Assembly (NCBI GenBank): GCA_022605955.1
Contig: JAKCOZ010000001.1
Coordinates: 100,782,211-100,846,210, forward strand
Length of the DNA stretch: 64,000 nt
Source of the DNA: Rallus limicola
Taxonomy: Eukaryota; Chordata; Aves; Gruiformes; Rallidae
Direction: 5' to 3'
The notes beneath the pieces were generated by a model, which did not search any database, had not been told where the DNA came from, and saw only the letters and a list, made by a program, of their open reading frames with translations. Made by a program: the position numbers and the translations under genes. This document shows positions 34,001-46,954 of this stretch, piece by piece. Positions within the stretch are counted from its first letter, which is position 1. The number at the start of each line of letters is the position of its first letter.

Positions 34001-36787
34001 AGTTAAACAGACGCACAAGAATGTCTCGAGGAAATTAATTGAAGAATTGATGTAAAAATTAATTGAATATTCTGTACTGGTAAAAAGTGGTCAAAGTCAA
34101 GGTCAGCATGTATTTAAAATTCCCAGACTTTTATATTCATTCTCATTGCAGTTTTAATGATTTTCATGACATGTACAATCCAGTTGTGTCACGAAAAAAG
34201 TGTAATTAGAAAAATTGCTGAGGTGTATAATGTTGCTATGTAATTGATAGCTACTCTTCAAATTGTTATCATGATAAACTCTTTTGTCTGAATTATTTTT
34301 TTTCATCTCCACACTCTACTGACATAAAGAAAAATGTGACACTGCAGACACCAAGACAACATAGGGGATAGAATAGTCCAGTACATTTTAGAAGAGTCCT
34401 ACTAATCCCTCATTGTACTCAGTTGTAATGACACTGCTTATTACCAGAAAGTATTGTAAATAATTGCAACAAAATAATGGAGTTAATAGTTTCTCTATTA
34501 GTGTAGGCTTCCAGGCATGGGGTAGAAAGAAAAGATCTGATATCACAATATGTGTTCTCCTGGCTTCCTTTGGAATGACTATAAGCAGTTCTTAGTAAGA
34601 TCAACTTTGTCTTCAACAGCCTTTCACTGTTGACGTTTTAGTGTAAGATCTAAATTGAGTGTACATGCTGGCTGCACCAGTGAGTTTAAAAATGGCTAGC
34701 GGGAATGTAAAGCTAGGCACAACTCTGTCCTGATACTCTTCCATCCGCTATGCACTAACTTCTATTGACAATAAAAGACTTTCTTTTCACAGACATTGTT
34801 TCAACAATGATGGATTCATAGCCCTTTCTTCTGCTAATAAGGAAGGTATCATGTCTGGTGTGATCAGGAAACCAAGTGTACCAAGATTTACAGAGGACAA
34901 ACACAGTTTGTCATATTCCCACACAGAGAAAAGTAACACTGCCACTAAGGACAAGACTTCCAATTAGAGAAGAAAAACCCATAGCTGTGGTTTCTTTAGG
35001 AGCCTTAGATGAGGGAGTATGGTCACATCTGATGTAATTACTTTTTAATTAGAAAGCACACAGCTCCACAGGCATTTCAGCCACAGGTTGAAAATTTATA
35101 CTTCTTGGGATATTAATTCTTGGGAAATTAACTCTTCTTGGGGAAACCATGGTATTTGCTTTTTATTTATCTATATTCATTTCATGTAGTTTTGTCCATT
35201 TTTCTCAAAAACAATGATGTCATCATTCATATTCCAAATACCATTAAGAATCAAAGAGGATGTTTTGCCATTTTATATGCAAATAAATGGGAAAAATCCA
35301 TGATCAACTGCAGCAAGGCAGTTACATTTTCTTTATCAGCCCAGAAATGAGAAGAAAGCATACTTCTGTTTAATTTGTTAAATATCAATTGCCTCCAATG
35401 ATAAGAAGCTAAATATTAATTTTCAAATCATATACCAGAAGATGTCAAGAGCAAATACAGAAAAAAATATATTAATGTGGAAATACATCCCAAAAGTCAC
35501 TATGGAAAAAGCCAGCTATTTGGGGTTTGGAAAGAAAAAATCTGATCTATCAGAATTAGAGCCATGCAAAACCACAAAATACAGTTGCAAAACATTAATA
35601 TAAAAAAATAAATCAGTGTCAGACACTTTGATATATAGAATATATTAAAAAATTTTGTACTTAAAATGACGTTTGTCACCTTGAAATGAACTAAAAAAGC
35701 AATAAAATACAACATCAGTAGAGCTAACTAAGATTTAGAAAAAATTTAATTTCTTCAGATGAATAAAATACCAAAAAATAAGAAAAAAAATCCATAAAAA
35801 AAGAGCAAGTATAATTTATAGAAAAAAATTGTTTCTTATAGCAGTGGAAAAGACTGTACCCCTTATTCTAGCAGAAATATATAAAAGTGTAAAACCAGAC
35901 AGAAATAGAATATTGAAAAACAGATCATTTATGCTCATATCTCATACTACAGTATCATTGAAAAGAGAAGCTGTAATAAATTTCTCCTCAAGTATAAATT
36001 CTATGGGTTGAAACTCCCCACTCCATTGTCCAACAGTTTTCTTACCAATTATAGTACAGATTTGTCTATGAAATGGTGAAGTAGTTATGTGTGTGCTAAT
36101 CTTTAATCAGATGAGGAATCCAAGATTCAGTTCTTGTCATTCTCCTTCAATTCCTGTTATTCAGATTTTCAGGCTTTTTGTAAATATTTTCTTGACTGTT
36201 GACTTCACCTTCTCTTTATGAAGTAATTCCGAACTGCAAATAATAGAATATGCAGAATAGGTCAAAACACTGTCTCTGCTCCTTCTCCAGTCCCATTAAA
36301 GTTGTGCACAGCTTTAGACTGCCTTCCTATGAAAAAAACTCTATTTACTAAGTGCTGCCTCCACAGAGACTATAAATGTGAAACACTTTTTATGTCTTTA
36401 ATTTCTATCTCATCAGGATTATCTCTTACTGCAAATGTTTGGAAATTGTATCTCAAGGGCTAGAAAAAACCTAGAATGTCTCTTCAACCAGTTGACAACT
36501 ACCAGATGTCTTTTCAAAAATTTTTTTAATAAGACTGTCATTTTGTTAGTGTATGTCCTGCCAGAAGTCTTTCAATGGTTACCCGAACCTAGAAAAGGCA
36601 CTCTTTATGTAGATGGAAAAAAAAAAAAGCAATTTTGAGTTCAGATTTTTTTATTTATATATGTGGTGATGTTTCTTTAATCCCCCACTCCTCCTCCTTT
36701 TTCCTAGAAATGGAAAGTATCACTTAATATTTCATTGTCTTTTGTTCTTCTGGAAGATTCTAGCATGATGACAAATGGAAATAAAGC

Positions 36788-36832
36788 ATTATTATTATTA
36801 TTGTTGTTGTTATTATTATTATTATTATTATT
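36788..36832. repeat. (TTA)n microsatellite with TTG interruption
   Basis: ATT/TTA triplets, then four TTG units, then eight or so TTA units. On the minus strand it translates to a run of Asn. Confidence 0.92.
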
Positions 36833-37475
36833 GCATTGGATACAAAATGTTCTGGTCCGTATCTCTTTCTCTTTGATATGTAATGTGGTTTTGATGCTTC
36901 TTACTGAATGCTGATGCCATAACATTCCAATCAGCACTATAAACTGTTGTACCCACACAATTTTCCTCATCTCCTTTAAACACTTCATAACAATTTTTCC
37001 CTTTGACTAAACAGTACATTAACTACTTTATCTAAAGAACAAGTTTAATGTGAACAAAATGTAATTAGAAAATATAAAACACTGACCTTTCCTTACTTTT
37101 AGACATATTTGCTTTTATTCTGGACATATTTTTAAATGATTACACTGAACAGTTACTTAGATACTATCAGGCAGCTGTGAGTTTACTACTTAATGGCACA
37201 TTAAAAATCTTCTCTGGCTGTTGCTCCTAGACTTGCTATAATATTTCCCATTGCCATATGATTACTACATTTTCTTTCTGGAGCCTCATTAACAACTTTA
37301 ATGATAAGACATATAGAAAAAATAGATTGTCAGAAATGCATACATTTATCTTAAGAGAAAGGGGCTAGTATGTACATGTCCCTATAAATAAATGAAAAAT
37401 ATTTTCCAGAAGACTACCAGCTATTTGTAAATGTGAGCAATGGATTAAAGTCTTTATGAGGGAACTGCTGAGGTT

Positions 37476-37511
37476 AAAAAAAAAAAAAAAAAAAAAAGAA
37501 AGAAAAAAAAG
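37476..37511. repeat. Poly(A) / GAAA tract
   Basis: A run of 22 or so followed by GAAA and a further A run. The upstream sequence is not a recognised retroposon. Confidence 0.85.
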
Positions 37512-40500
37512 AGTTGCTTTTAATAATTGATTAAAAGTCACATACTTTTTTTGAGTACAAAAAGAACATATAGTCCAATAATATCTTCCAAAATGTAGTT
37601 CTATTAACTTCTCCTTCAGGTCAATAACATTTAATTTAGCCACTTACCAGCAGATCTCAAGGTTTTTCCAGTTACTGAGGTCAGACAAGTAAATACCACA
37701 AGGAGATTGACAAAGTCATCACCCTCTACCAGTCCTTCCTTCCTCTCAGAGGAACCCGAGAATTTACTTCTACAAACCACAGGGACTGCACCTTTAATTT
37801 TCCTGTCAGGGAAACTGTGATCACAGGAAAAATGAAAACTGATGGGTCCAACTGATGGTCTCTGAATGTCATGCAGCAGCCCTGCACCTAAAGGTCTCTC
37901 ATAATAGATGAAATCAAACATCACTGAAAACCCCAAATGGCTCTTACAATGAATGTAGGACGTACAGTCCTGGCTGGAGAATTAATTTTGACAAATTATT
38001 TTTCCATCCCTATTATCTGCATCCTGATCTACAAGGGAAACCAACCTTCAAAAGAGAGGCTCAGAAACCAGAAATTGTTCATGCTCTAGATAAAAAGATC
38101 GTGGATTAAGAAATAATATGATTCTATAGCACATAAAAAATCTTTACAACTCACCACCAGCTGACGTTTCACTTTGATGGTGGAAAAAGGGATATTTATC
38201 TATAACTTACTCACTGTAGGCACTTTTCTACTTCACTATTTTAACACCTCACTGAAAGTATTTATTAGCATAAATAAGAAAAACTGGAGAATATTTTTTC
38301 AAATGTGAATTGAAGATATCAGCAATTGTTCTTTGGTCTAAATAAATTAATGTATTTCTTTGGTTGCACCACCATAAATGGAGCAGAAAGGCAAAATTAT
38401 TTCTTTCCATACATTCTCTGAGACGTCTATGGAGGCTGTTGAAACCTCAGATTCTAAGAAATCTTAATATTCTACAGTACAGTTCATGTTTCTTAGCTGA
38501 TGCATCCTGTTTTATGCAACAAAGATCTGTTGGTCATCACTTCAGTTTTGGATGTATGGTGGAAATTCAGCATGCCAAGAACATCTAGAAAAGGATTTGC
38601 AAATTTTACTCTCCCACTTCTGAGTAAAGGTTCAAGACAATTTCACTATTCACTTAAAGTGACTCTAGAAATATGACAACAGGGGTTTTGTCTGTCTTCA
38701 CTTTTGCAAACAGATACCCATTATGACATATTTTTACTGCTGTGATGTAATGATGCTATTGCCTGCAATGATATGTTTTATCTACCTAATAGCTCTTACT
38801 GCCCAGCTTCTAGGAAATACTATAAACCCTGATGAACTATAACCTCCTTCTAGTTATCATTTAAAGAGATTTTCTACCTCATAAACTGATTTCTGATTGT
38901 ATTGCAGTTTTGAGTGCTATTTATATTGAAAAGAAAGGTCAGAGGTACAGACCACATAAAAATAGTATGAGGTCACAGTTTTGTTAGACCAAGCTGCCTA
39001 GTTTAAAATAAAAGAGACCACCCATCCATGATTTCCAAATTTCAGTCTTATAAATGTAATTTTTACTCACTGATATTGCAGTCAGTGTTTGGTTCTCTAT
39101 GACGGCTTTGCCTGGGAAGCCCTTCTAATTCCTCTTTTACAACGAAGATCAAATAGCCATAGGGTAGACGGTCCCCAAGAAAGAAAGGCTGAAAAACTGT
39201 GCTCATCTCCAAGCTGGGGAGCCTTCAGATAGGCCACATATCTAATGTATCACCACCATCTTCTGTGATTTAATTTGAGATTTAATTATATCTGTGCACA
39301 TTATTTAATGGCAAAATCTTCAGTGCCTAGTGCCAGAATCATTCTGTGCTATGTAAAAAATAGTCCTGTAACAACTGTCACTCATTCATCAATGTCAGAG
39401 TTAAAACGAGCGACTGCTATATAACAAGGGAAGATTTGCTCCTTTTGACTAAAAGAAGGCTTTGTAGCTCAGGTTCAGCTAGGGTAACTTGTTCATCAGT
39501 AATTTTGAAATCATAAAAAAAAAAAGAAATTGACGACAAAATTACCAGTCCTTCATTCTGCAGGAAGCACATCCTGTGGCAAACATGAAAACAGCTGATT
39601 TCTTCTCATCTTTTCACTTACTGGGGTCAGTGTGTGCCAGTGTCCCCGGAGGAACACTTTGTGCAATGTAGAAGCCACTGTTACAAGGTTGGATCACCAA
39701 CATAGCTGCTAAATGCTGTCTTCAGTGATGTTCTGCACGTACGAAGTCCAGAGAAGCACATTTGAACAATGTTGACCTCACAAGGTGCCTTATTCAGCTT
39801 TTAAGGCAAATAGACTGCACAAACACGAGCCGCTAGTCACAAAAACACATGCAACACTATTCCTTCATATAGTGCTGGAGGGTTGGCATGCAGCCTCCTC
39901 TTCACATAGAAGCTATCACAAGTTGACTTTCTTATGTTCGCTCTATGATCTTTAAAAGGTCAAGTGTCAATTAATTATAAAAGGATGAAGGATCAGGTTA
40001 CATTTTGTACTAAGTCCCTATAAGTGTTAGGGAGTTTATTGGAAAATTTGTTGCAGTATGACACTCTGGTAAAGTATTCATTAAGTAGCAGGAAAACTCA
40101 ATTCTACTGTCATTCATTATTTCATTTTATATTTAATTAGTTAAATGCTGTGTGCAATTTATTTTATGTAGAGGTTCAAATGTGCACATGTACATTTTTA
40201 GAGAATATTATAGTTAGAAATTAAACTCAATTTGTCTAACTTCAGGTACTTTTTTACTTGCATCTTCCCAAAGTCTTAGGATGAAGGGTAGTAAATTAGA
40301 AACTATTTAAATCAGTTGTGGTTTGTGAACATTCAATCTCTTTTTCACTAAGGAAATGTCAGTCCTCTGTGCTGCTCCTGTCAGGGAACCTGAAGTAAGA
40401 ATACATGATGGCAGCAGGGAGTTAATGTTTTGTCAGGTGCATGCCATTATTGCAGTGAGAACTTAATATTAAAACCCAGCTACATCTTATTTACAAAACA

Positions 40501-41478
40501 GTTGCCCCCTGCTGAAATTTTAAGATGTAAGCTTAATTCTGCAGAAAAAGTAATTTTCTATTCATATTTCATACTGCAATAGAACAATATTTGCAGTGGA
40601 TAATGCAGCCTTCACTGTAGGAAAATTCTATAGTTACTCTATTAGTTGCATGACAATGTACCAAGGGAAATACTAAAAAACTAAAACCAAACTCATTGCA
40701 AAAACTGTACTTAGAAGTCCAACTGTTTAATTTAAATGTGTTTAAAATGAAAACTATTAGTAGTATTATTATTATGAAAACATATTCACAAAAAAACTTC
40801 ATATTCAAATGATTCTCCTACTTTCCTTATATTATTCAATTAAACAAGTTGGCAATATTCTGTTGGCTCTAAAAATAACACTTTTTCCTTCATACCACTA
40901 TTCCATAGAATCACATATTTAGGAATCATCATTAAAATACATATTCAACACAAAATCTACAATCTTCAAAAACATCATTTACATCAACAAAAAGAATTCC
41001 CTACACCAAAATCAAAATAGTTATCACAACACTGACAACAATGCAAAATTTACACACAATCCACCTGTCATCCTTCCACTGCTATCACAAACAAATTCCC
41101 CACTCTTTTGTCTCTAGCAACGTTCAGTCCTCTTTTGCCCATTACCTCTCCCAGTTACTATCCTTATCTCTAATTCCTCATGCCCCATACCTGGGTGCAG
41201 TAATTTTATTTTATTAGATTAGAGATTTTATTACAGGTATTTGGTTTAGCATCAGTTTAGGATTTATTAATATTTGAGATATTTCACAATATTAGGTTGT
41301 GCAGTAATTAACAGTGCTTAACCATCAGCCAATTTCACGGAGTGAGTCAATGTTTTTTGCTACAATAAAGTAGGGACTTAAAGATTTGAGAATGGCAAGG
41401 GTCACCTGAAACTTACATCAGGGTTGCACACAGAGATGGAGGTTAAATCAAACTGACAGGCAGACAAACAATCCTGGA

Positions 41479-41479
<1 letters not shown>

Positions 41480-41509
<30 letters not shown>
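41480..41509. repeat. (AC)n microsatellite, about 14 units
   Basis: Pure CA dinucleotide array without interruptions, the cleanest microsatellite in the window. Confidence 0.95.
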
Positions 41510-41511
<2 letters not shown>

Positions 41512-41555
41512 TAGTTCTGAACCAACTGCATTTACATGCACAGAGGTTAATCTGT

Positions 41556-41660
41556 TGTCCTGGTTTTGGCTAGGATGAAGTTAATTTTCACAAAGAGACA
41601 GCACGGGTGAGCTGAAATAGGATGCTGATAGAAAAATGCAGTGTTTCTCCATGCAAATCT
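41556..41660 (+). mobile_element. Probable 5' fragment of an LTR
   Basis: Begins TGTCCTGGTTTTGGCTAGGAT, closely like the start of the complete LTR at 42379 and the end (complement) of the one at 51150. It then continues AAGTTAATTTTCACA. Resemblance fades after about 100 bases and no 3' end is found, so it is truncated. The right edge is a guess. Confidence 0.6.
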
Positions 41661-42378
41661 CCACATAAACTCTGGTAGACGTATTGTGCCAGGTAGCATG
41701 TCTTAGTTAGCCCTGGAAAAAAGGATTCATTCTATGAGCTGAAATAAAAGGTTAAAGTTTTATAATTTCAAAACTATTTAAGATTAGTATTAAAACAAAG
41801 AAAAAATATTTTATGTTTTCCTTAACATGTTTTCATCAGGGTAAAGTTTATATTTGTTTTTACTCTCTTTAATAGTTTTTGTATTAGTTTTTATATTAAC
41901 ACTCATGTAGCCCACTTACTTTTGAGTTATTTTCTTTCCATCCCCATAAACATGCCTTTCAAACACACCTGAAAACATACTATTTGTTCCATCTGGAATG
42001 AAAACTCACAAAAACATGATAGCTTCATTATACAGCTCCTAGTAGGACATTCAGCTTCACTAGGCAAAAAGAGTCAACCTGAATAATCTAATTTTTTTTT
42101 TTCAAAACACGTATTTATAATACAGTATGAATAAGATAGTTTCCATCAGTATGAGATTCAATAAATCATAAGCTACTTTAGACAATCACAGAAATTCAGG
42201 GACCAGCATATGACAAGTAGAAACACATTTAAAATGCATTTTTCTTTAAAATATGCACAACATTTCAGCAACTCTATTTAAAACTTCAAATATCTTGATT
42301 TTACTTTAAATTTCCCCTAGCAGCACATGGTTTTAGAGACATGGAAAAGACTATTTAAGAGATAAAAATGTATAAAGG
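41661..42378. other. AT-rich stretch without recognised gene
   Basis: AT-rich unique sequence between the LTR fragment and the complete LTR. Nothing further is recognised. Confidence 0.55.
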
Positions 42379-42965
42379 TGTCCTGGTTTCAGTTAGGATA
42401 GAGTTAACTTCATTTGTAGCAGGTGATGGAATGCTGTGTTTGGGAGTTAAAATGAAAGCAGTGCTGATAACACTCTGATGTTTCTAGTTGCAGTCAGACA
42501 GTCAAGGAGGGGCAGAGCCAGGACAGGTGACCCAGATGGGCCAAAGAGAGTATTCCATGCCAATTACATCCTGCCCAGGATAAAGGGGGGCTGATGGGTG
42601 GAGGAAGAGGGGCAGTTCCAGGGGGGACGCGTGGTTCTTGGGGGACGGTCGGGTTCCGGGACGGCTCTGGATGGTGCGGCCTGAGTTGTGTGGTTCGGTG
42701 AGAAACTGCATTGTGTATCAATAGTTTCATATTCTTTTGCTCTAAAGTCCTGTTAGCATTGTTATATTTTATCTTTTTGTTATCTTAGTAAACTATCCTT
42801 ATCTCAACACACGGGCCTCTTAGTTTCTTGGTTTTGGAGTTATTTGCCCTTTCCTTTTCCATTCCCTTGTTTCCCCCCCCCCCTTTCACTGTTCCCCTGC
42901 TCTTTTACTTTAAGGAGCAGGCAGCTGCGTGGATCTCGGGCCACAGCCAGGGTGAAACCACGACA
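42379..42965 (+). mobile_element. Complete solo LTR, 587 bp, with 5-bp target-site duplication
   Basis: Starts TGTCCTGGTTTCAG and ends GTGAAACCACGACA, flanked on both sides by AAAGG (42374-42378 and 42966-42970). The body contains GGCCAAAGAGAGTATTCCATG, an AGGATAAAGG TATA-like site near 42579, a CpG-rich segment at 42627-42700, and a TTATCTCAACACACGGG block after a TAGTAAAC sequence where related copies carry the polyadenylation signal. It shares the start, the ATTCCATG block and the end with the element at 51150, so the two are related families. No internal retroviral genes remain. Confidence 0.92.
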
Positions 42966-42970
42966 AAAGG

Positions 42971-45920
42971 GGGGAAACTGCAAGGATTTTGCCTTTAAAA
43001 TCTCTATTAGACTTTTATTTCACAGTTCAATTTTACAGATTCTGTATTGAGGAAGATAGTGATAGCTGATATATTCAAACCTCTTGACCTGACAGAAAAT
43101 CCCACTGATGCTACAAGAGAACATAAAAGGAGGAGCCCTGCTCAGTGTAGAAAATGCTACCCCTAAACATTTTGTAAATTCAGAATTAAGATGAATGCAA
43201 AAAGTGGTGAGAAAAGGGCTTATAAACCTATTAAGTTTTGGGGTAGTACCGAATAGCATTGAGCCAAAACTGGGTACATGTTAGTGTTAAATGGTGTTAT
43301 TTAACTGAGTGCTATCATGCAATCCTAGGTTTAGGTCCTGCTCAATTGTCTGGTATTGCATATATTCAAGAGGGATGAAGGAATTGGCACTCAGAGCGCA
43401 GAAGAAAAAGACGGTCACAGTGTGTCACAGCTTGTTGTGTGGAAAGGAGAGTACAAGAAACTTCCTAGAAAGCAAATCTGTCCAGGGGGCATCAAGGTCT
43501 TCACTGTGGGTGGATCAAGCTGAAGTTAGGAAATTCAAACAAATGTAGTGCAGAGGTATTCCTCAGAGGTAAAAGGCACAAACAGTAAGGCAGGAAAAAA
43601 TTAGCTTCATAGAAAGGGGTAGAGACCAGCTCAAAAGAGTTCTAACTCTTTTCCTGTGAGGCAGCTCCTTTTAAATGGATCAAGAAAATCTCTTACCCCC
43701 TACAGTAGGGGCTACCTGTATGGACAGGGTATGGACAGGGTATTATGGGCCTTGGAAATATATTGAACACATGCTATGTCTGATTATAATCAAGGCTGTT
43801 TCCTGTGTTTACCAAGGTGAGGTTCTGGCCTTCCATTAAAGTCATGCTGTGCTCTCCCTGCTCTTTTTGACAATTTTTACAAACCAATTATTCTTTTTTT
43901 TTTTTTTTCCCGATTAACCATTCATTCTGTTCAGTGTAGCTTCCAAATTTCCCAAGTTCCTTTTGATCCAGAAATTTAATTGGAGAAAAACATCTACTGA
44001 ACAATGATTAGTTTGGAGGGCAACCTGAAAGAATCCACAGTGAGATAAATCACTGTCACCCTTAGGTGATTATTTTCATATCAAGTCTTCTTCAAGACTC
44101 CATAATGAGACACGGAAAATAAACCTCTTTAGATATTTATGTCATGTGTTTTTAATATACAGACTGACATAGTGTGAGTGCAGCAAAAGGTGCATTCCTC
44201 AGAATGTCAGACAGCCAAGAAAGGAAAGGAGGTGAATTTTACATTACAAAACGTTAAATGCAAGAGGTGTCTTTTGGTACATTAAAAAGAAGATTGTGTG
44301 AGTACAGAACAACTGTAATGTTAATTAAGAGCCTAATGTGCCATGTGCCAGCACAAGTGGAGAACAGAGTGAGTTTTGGGTTTAAGGATATATTGGTGTT
44401 ATTCTCTCCTACTGATCCTGCAAGAAGGCTTGGCTAAAATTCTCCTGGAAGAACAGAGAACTGATGAGAAATGTCTGCAACCTATATGTTCATCTACAGG
44501 GAAATAATATGTCTGTATGAGGAAAAGAGAATGTCACAAGGTGACATGATTTCTTCCATTTCTCCACCCCTATAACTCAAGTTTGTAACTGTTTGACTGC
44601 TTTGGTTATGAATGAATTCATACGGCATTTTAACCTGGCTTCAATGAAATCTTATTTGAGATAACTTCACTCCTAAATAACTGGTATCCTTGGTCAATTG
44701 CTGGTTTTAACTATTACTTTTTTTCTTAATTTATATTGTTAATAGTTAACAAGAAGAGAAAGTCATTAAAGTGAGAAGACTATCTGCAATGAACTTGCTC
44801 TACAAAATCCACAAAATCTTATTGAAAGGATTGGATTGCACAAGGTCAAAATAAGGCTGTGAGTAGCACAGAAGGAAGAATATTTTTATGATGCTAATTC
44901 TTTTTAAATGTTAGCAAAGAAACTAAACACTTTTACGAAACCTTATTCCATCAAGTTGTACCTCTTCTCTTGCTTATTACAAATAAGAAAGTAAACATTT
45001 GCCTTTTGGATAGTCCAATATTTTCCCACTGTTGTGGAACATAGTTTTCCAAAGCAGTTTCTGCTACATGTACTGTTGTGATTATGGTTTTACACTTCAT
45101 TTTCCTTTTCAGAATTTTGCTTTTCTACTCATAAGACTCTTACACATTTTCATTGCAAATGGAAGTTGGCAATCAGCTTTCTACAAATTAATTTGCAGCT
45201 AAAAAAACAGAAAAGCTTCACATGAGCATCTTTTTGCTATAAAACATTTGTCCTAGAGTTAAAGAGTTTATGAGAGCATTTTTTTTTTATATCAAGACAA
45301 ATGTGTCTGTGTTTTCGGAATTTCATTTGTAATTAGTTGCTCTTAAAAGAATCCTTGAAATTAAAAAAGAAACTAAGAAATAATCATTGAGGAAAAGCAT
45401 ATAATGATGTAAAATTATGTCTTATGTACAATATCTCACTGACTCAAACTAGCAAATTACTTGACCACTTTTTTCCCCCACATCTAAGTGTTATGTGGCT
45501 TTAGAGATTAGTTCTTAAAGCTCTTGTCATAAACTTAAGAAGCTCCTAAACATAATTTCAGAAGACATTACTTGGTGTTGTTCAGTTAATTTGTTTTGTA
45601 AGTATTTTTGTGATATTTTTGAGTTATTCAATCTGAGAATATGTATATATGTAATTTGTGAATAAACACCTGGAGTGAGACTAAACTGTAAAGACCTAAC
45701 TAGGGTTAAAATTCCTGCACTAAGTAAACGGTATCTTTCATGTCATAGAATTTGTTATTAATTTCTTTGTGTTGAGAAATCTAATGGAGTCAAAACAATT
45801 AGATTGGTATTTGGCATGCATGGAAGCAGATTTTCTTTTTTTCTTGCTTTCCAAGAAGCACAGAAATTCTGGCTCATAAGTAAATAAGTTTTGTTATACA
45901 GCAGAGAAGTCCTGAGAAGT
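42971..45920. other. AT-rich stretch without recognised gene
   Basis: Unique sequence with a 15-base T run near 43894-43908 and a short tandem repeat of TATGGACAGGG at about 43719-43740. Frames of 68-79 codons have no recognisable domain. Confidence 0.5.
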
Positions 45921-46954
45921 AGATGTGGTCTACCTTGACTTCAGGAAAGCATTTGACACCATCTTCCACAGCATCCTTGTGGCTAATCTGAGGAAGTGTG
46001 GGCTGGAAGGTTGAGTAGTGAGGTGGATTGAGAGCTGGTTGATAGGGAGAAGCCAGCAAGTTTTGATCAGTGGGACAGTCTAGCTGGAGGCCTGTATCTA
46101 GTTGGAGTACATCAGGGTCTGGTACTGGGACCTGTGCTATTCAGTGTCTTCATTGATGTCCTGAATGAGGGAATAGAGCGTACAGTCAGCAAGTTTGCTG
46201 ACAACACAAAACTGGGAGGCCTGGCTGACACACCAGAGAGCTGTGCTGCCATCCAGTGAGATCTAGACAGGTTGGAGAGTTGGGCGGGAAGAAGTTTAAT
46301 GAGATTTAACAAGAGCAAGTGTAGGGGTTTTGCATCTAGAGAAGAACATCCCCAGGAACCAGTATAGGTTGGGGACTATCTTATTGGAGAACAGCATAGG
46401 TGAGAGGGACCTGGGGGTCCTGGTGGACAGCAGGATGACCATGAGCCAGCAATGTGTCCTCAGTGGCCAAGAAGGCCAGTGACATCCTGGGGTATATTAG
46501 AAGGGATGTGTTTAGTAGGTCAAGAGAGGTCCTTCTCCCCCTTTACTCTGTTCTGGTGGCCTGGGCCTCTAGCTTGAAGAAGAGGAGACTGAGGGGTGAC
46601 CTTATTAATGTTTATTAATATGTAAAGGTATAGAGTCAGGAGGACAGAGCCAGGCTCTTCTCAGTGATGGCCAGTGACAGGACAAGGGACAATGGGTGCA
46701 AACTGGAGCATAGGAAGTTCCGTGTAAATGTAAGAAGAAAGTTTATCACTGTGAGGGTGGTGAAGCACTGGAACAGACTGCCCAGAGATATTGTGGAGTC
46801 TCCTTCTCTGGAGACATTCAAACCCTGCCTGGATGTGTTCCAGTGTGATTTAGTCTAGGTGATCCTGCTCTGTCAGTGGGGTTGGACTAGATGATCTTTT
46901 GAGGTCCCTTCCAACTCTTAATGTTCTGTGTGATTCAGTGTGTCTGTGTGATTC
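45921..46954 (+). mobile_element. CR1 LINE: reverse transcriptase part, end of ORF2 and 3' tail
   Basis: About 1 kb of sense CR1. It begins within the reverse transcriptase, passes through the region downstream of the catalytic motif (GTGAGAGGGACCTGGGGGTC, CAGCAATGTGTCCTCAGTGGCCAAG), then jumps from CTGGTGGCCTGGGCC directly to GAAGAAGAGGAGACTGAGGGG. A stretch of ORF2 has therefore been lost by internal deletion around 46570. The 3' UTR is well kept (GTTGGACTAGATGATC, GAGGTCCCTTCC), and the tail is an unusual ATTCAGTGTGTCTGTGTGATTCC. It is 5'-truncated at 45921. The frame at 46664-46858 is the antepenultimate ORF2 block and not an independent gene. Confidence 0.9.
45922..46315 (+). pseudogene. 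CR1 reverse transcriptase fragment, inactivated
   Basis: Translation from 45922 reads DVVYLDFRKAFDTIFHSIL, the palm-domain block with the first catalytic Asp of a non-LTR reverse transcriptase, and reaches a stop at about 46012. Later frames give a GPVLFS-like block near 46130 and [10 protein letters not shown] at 46191-46220. The catalytic FADD is changed to FADN (the second Asp codon at 46203 is AAC). Frame breaks separate these blocks. The enzyme would copy element RNA at the nicked target; this copy cannot. Confidence 0.85.

Larger units (their letters stand above)
31648..41555. other. Long AT-rich stretch without recognised gene
   Basis: Nearly 10 kb of AT-rich DNA. Named items are a bistable inverted repeat at 33974-34000, (TTA/TTG)n at 36788-36832, an A run with GAAA at 37476-37511, and (AC)n at 41480-41509. 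Frames of 60-101 codons (for example minus 37631-37936 and minus 36704-36988, the latter translating the microsatellite) show no recognisable domains. Confidence 0.5.

Noticed and set aside
36704..36988. Minus-strand frame with a poly-Asn run
   Set aside because: The Asn run is a direct translation of the TTA/TTG microsatellite, and the rest has no recognisable features.
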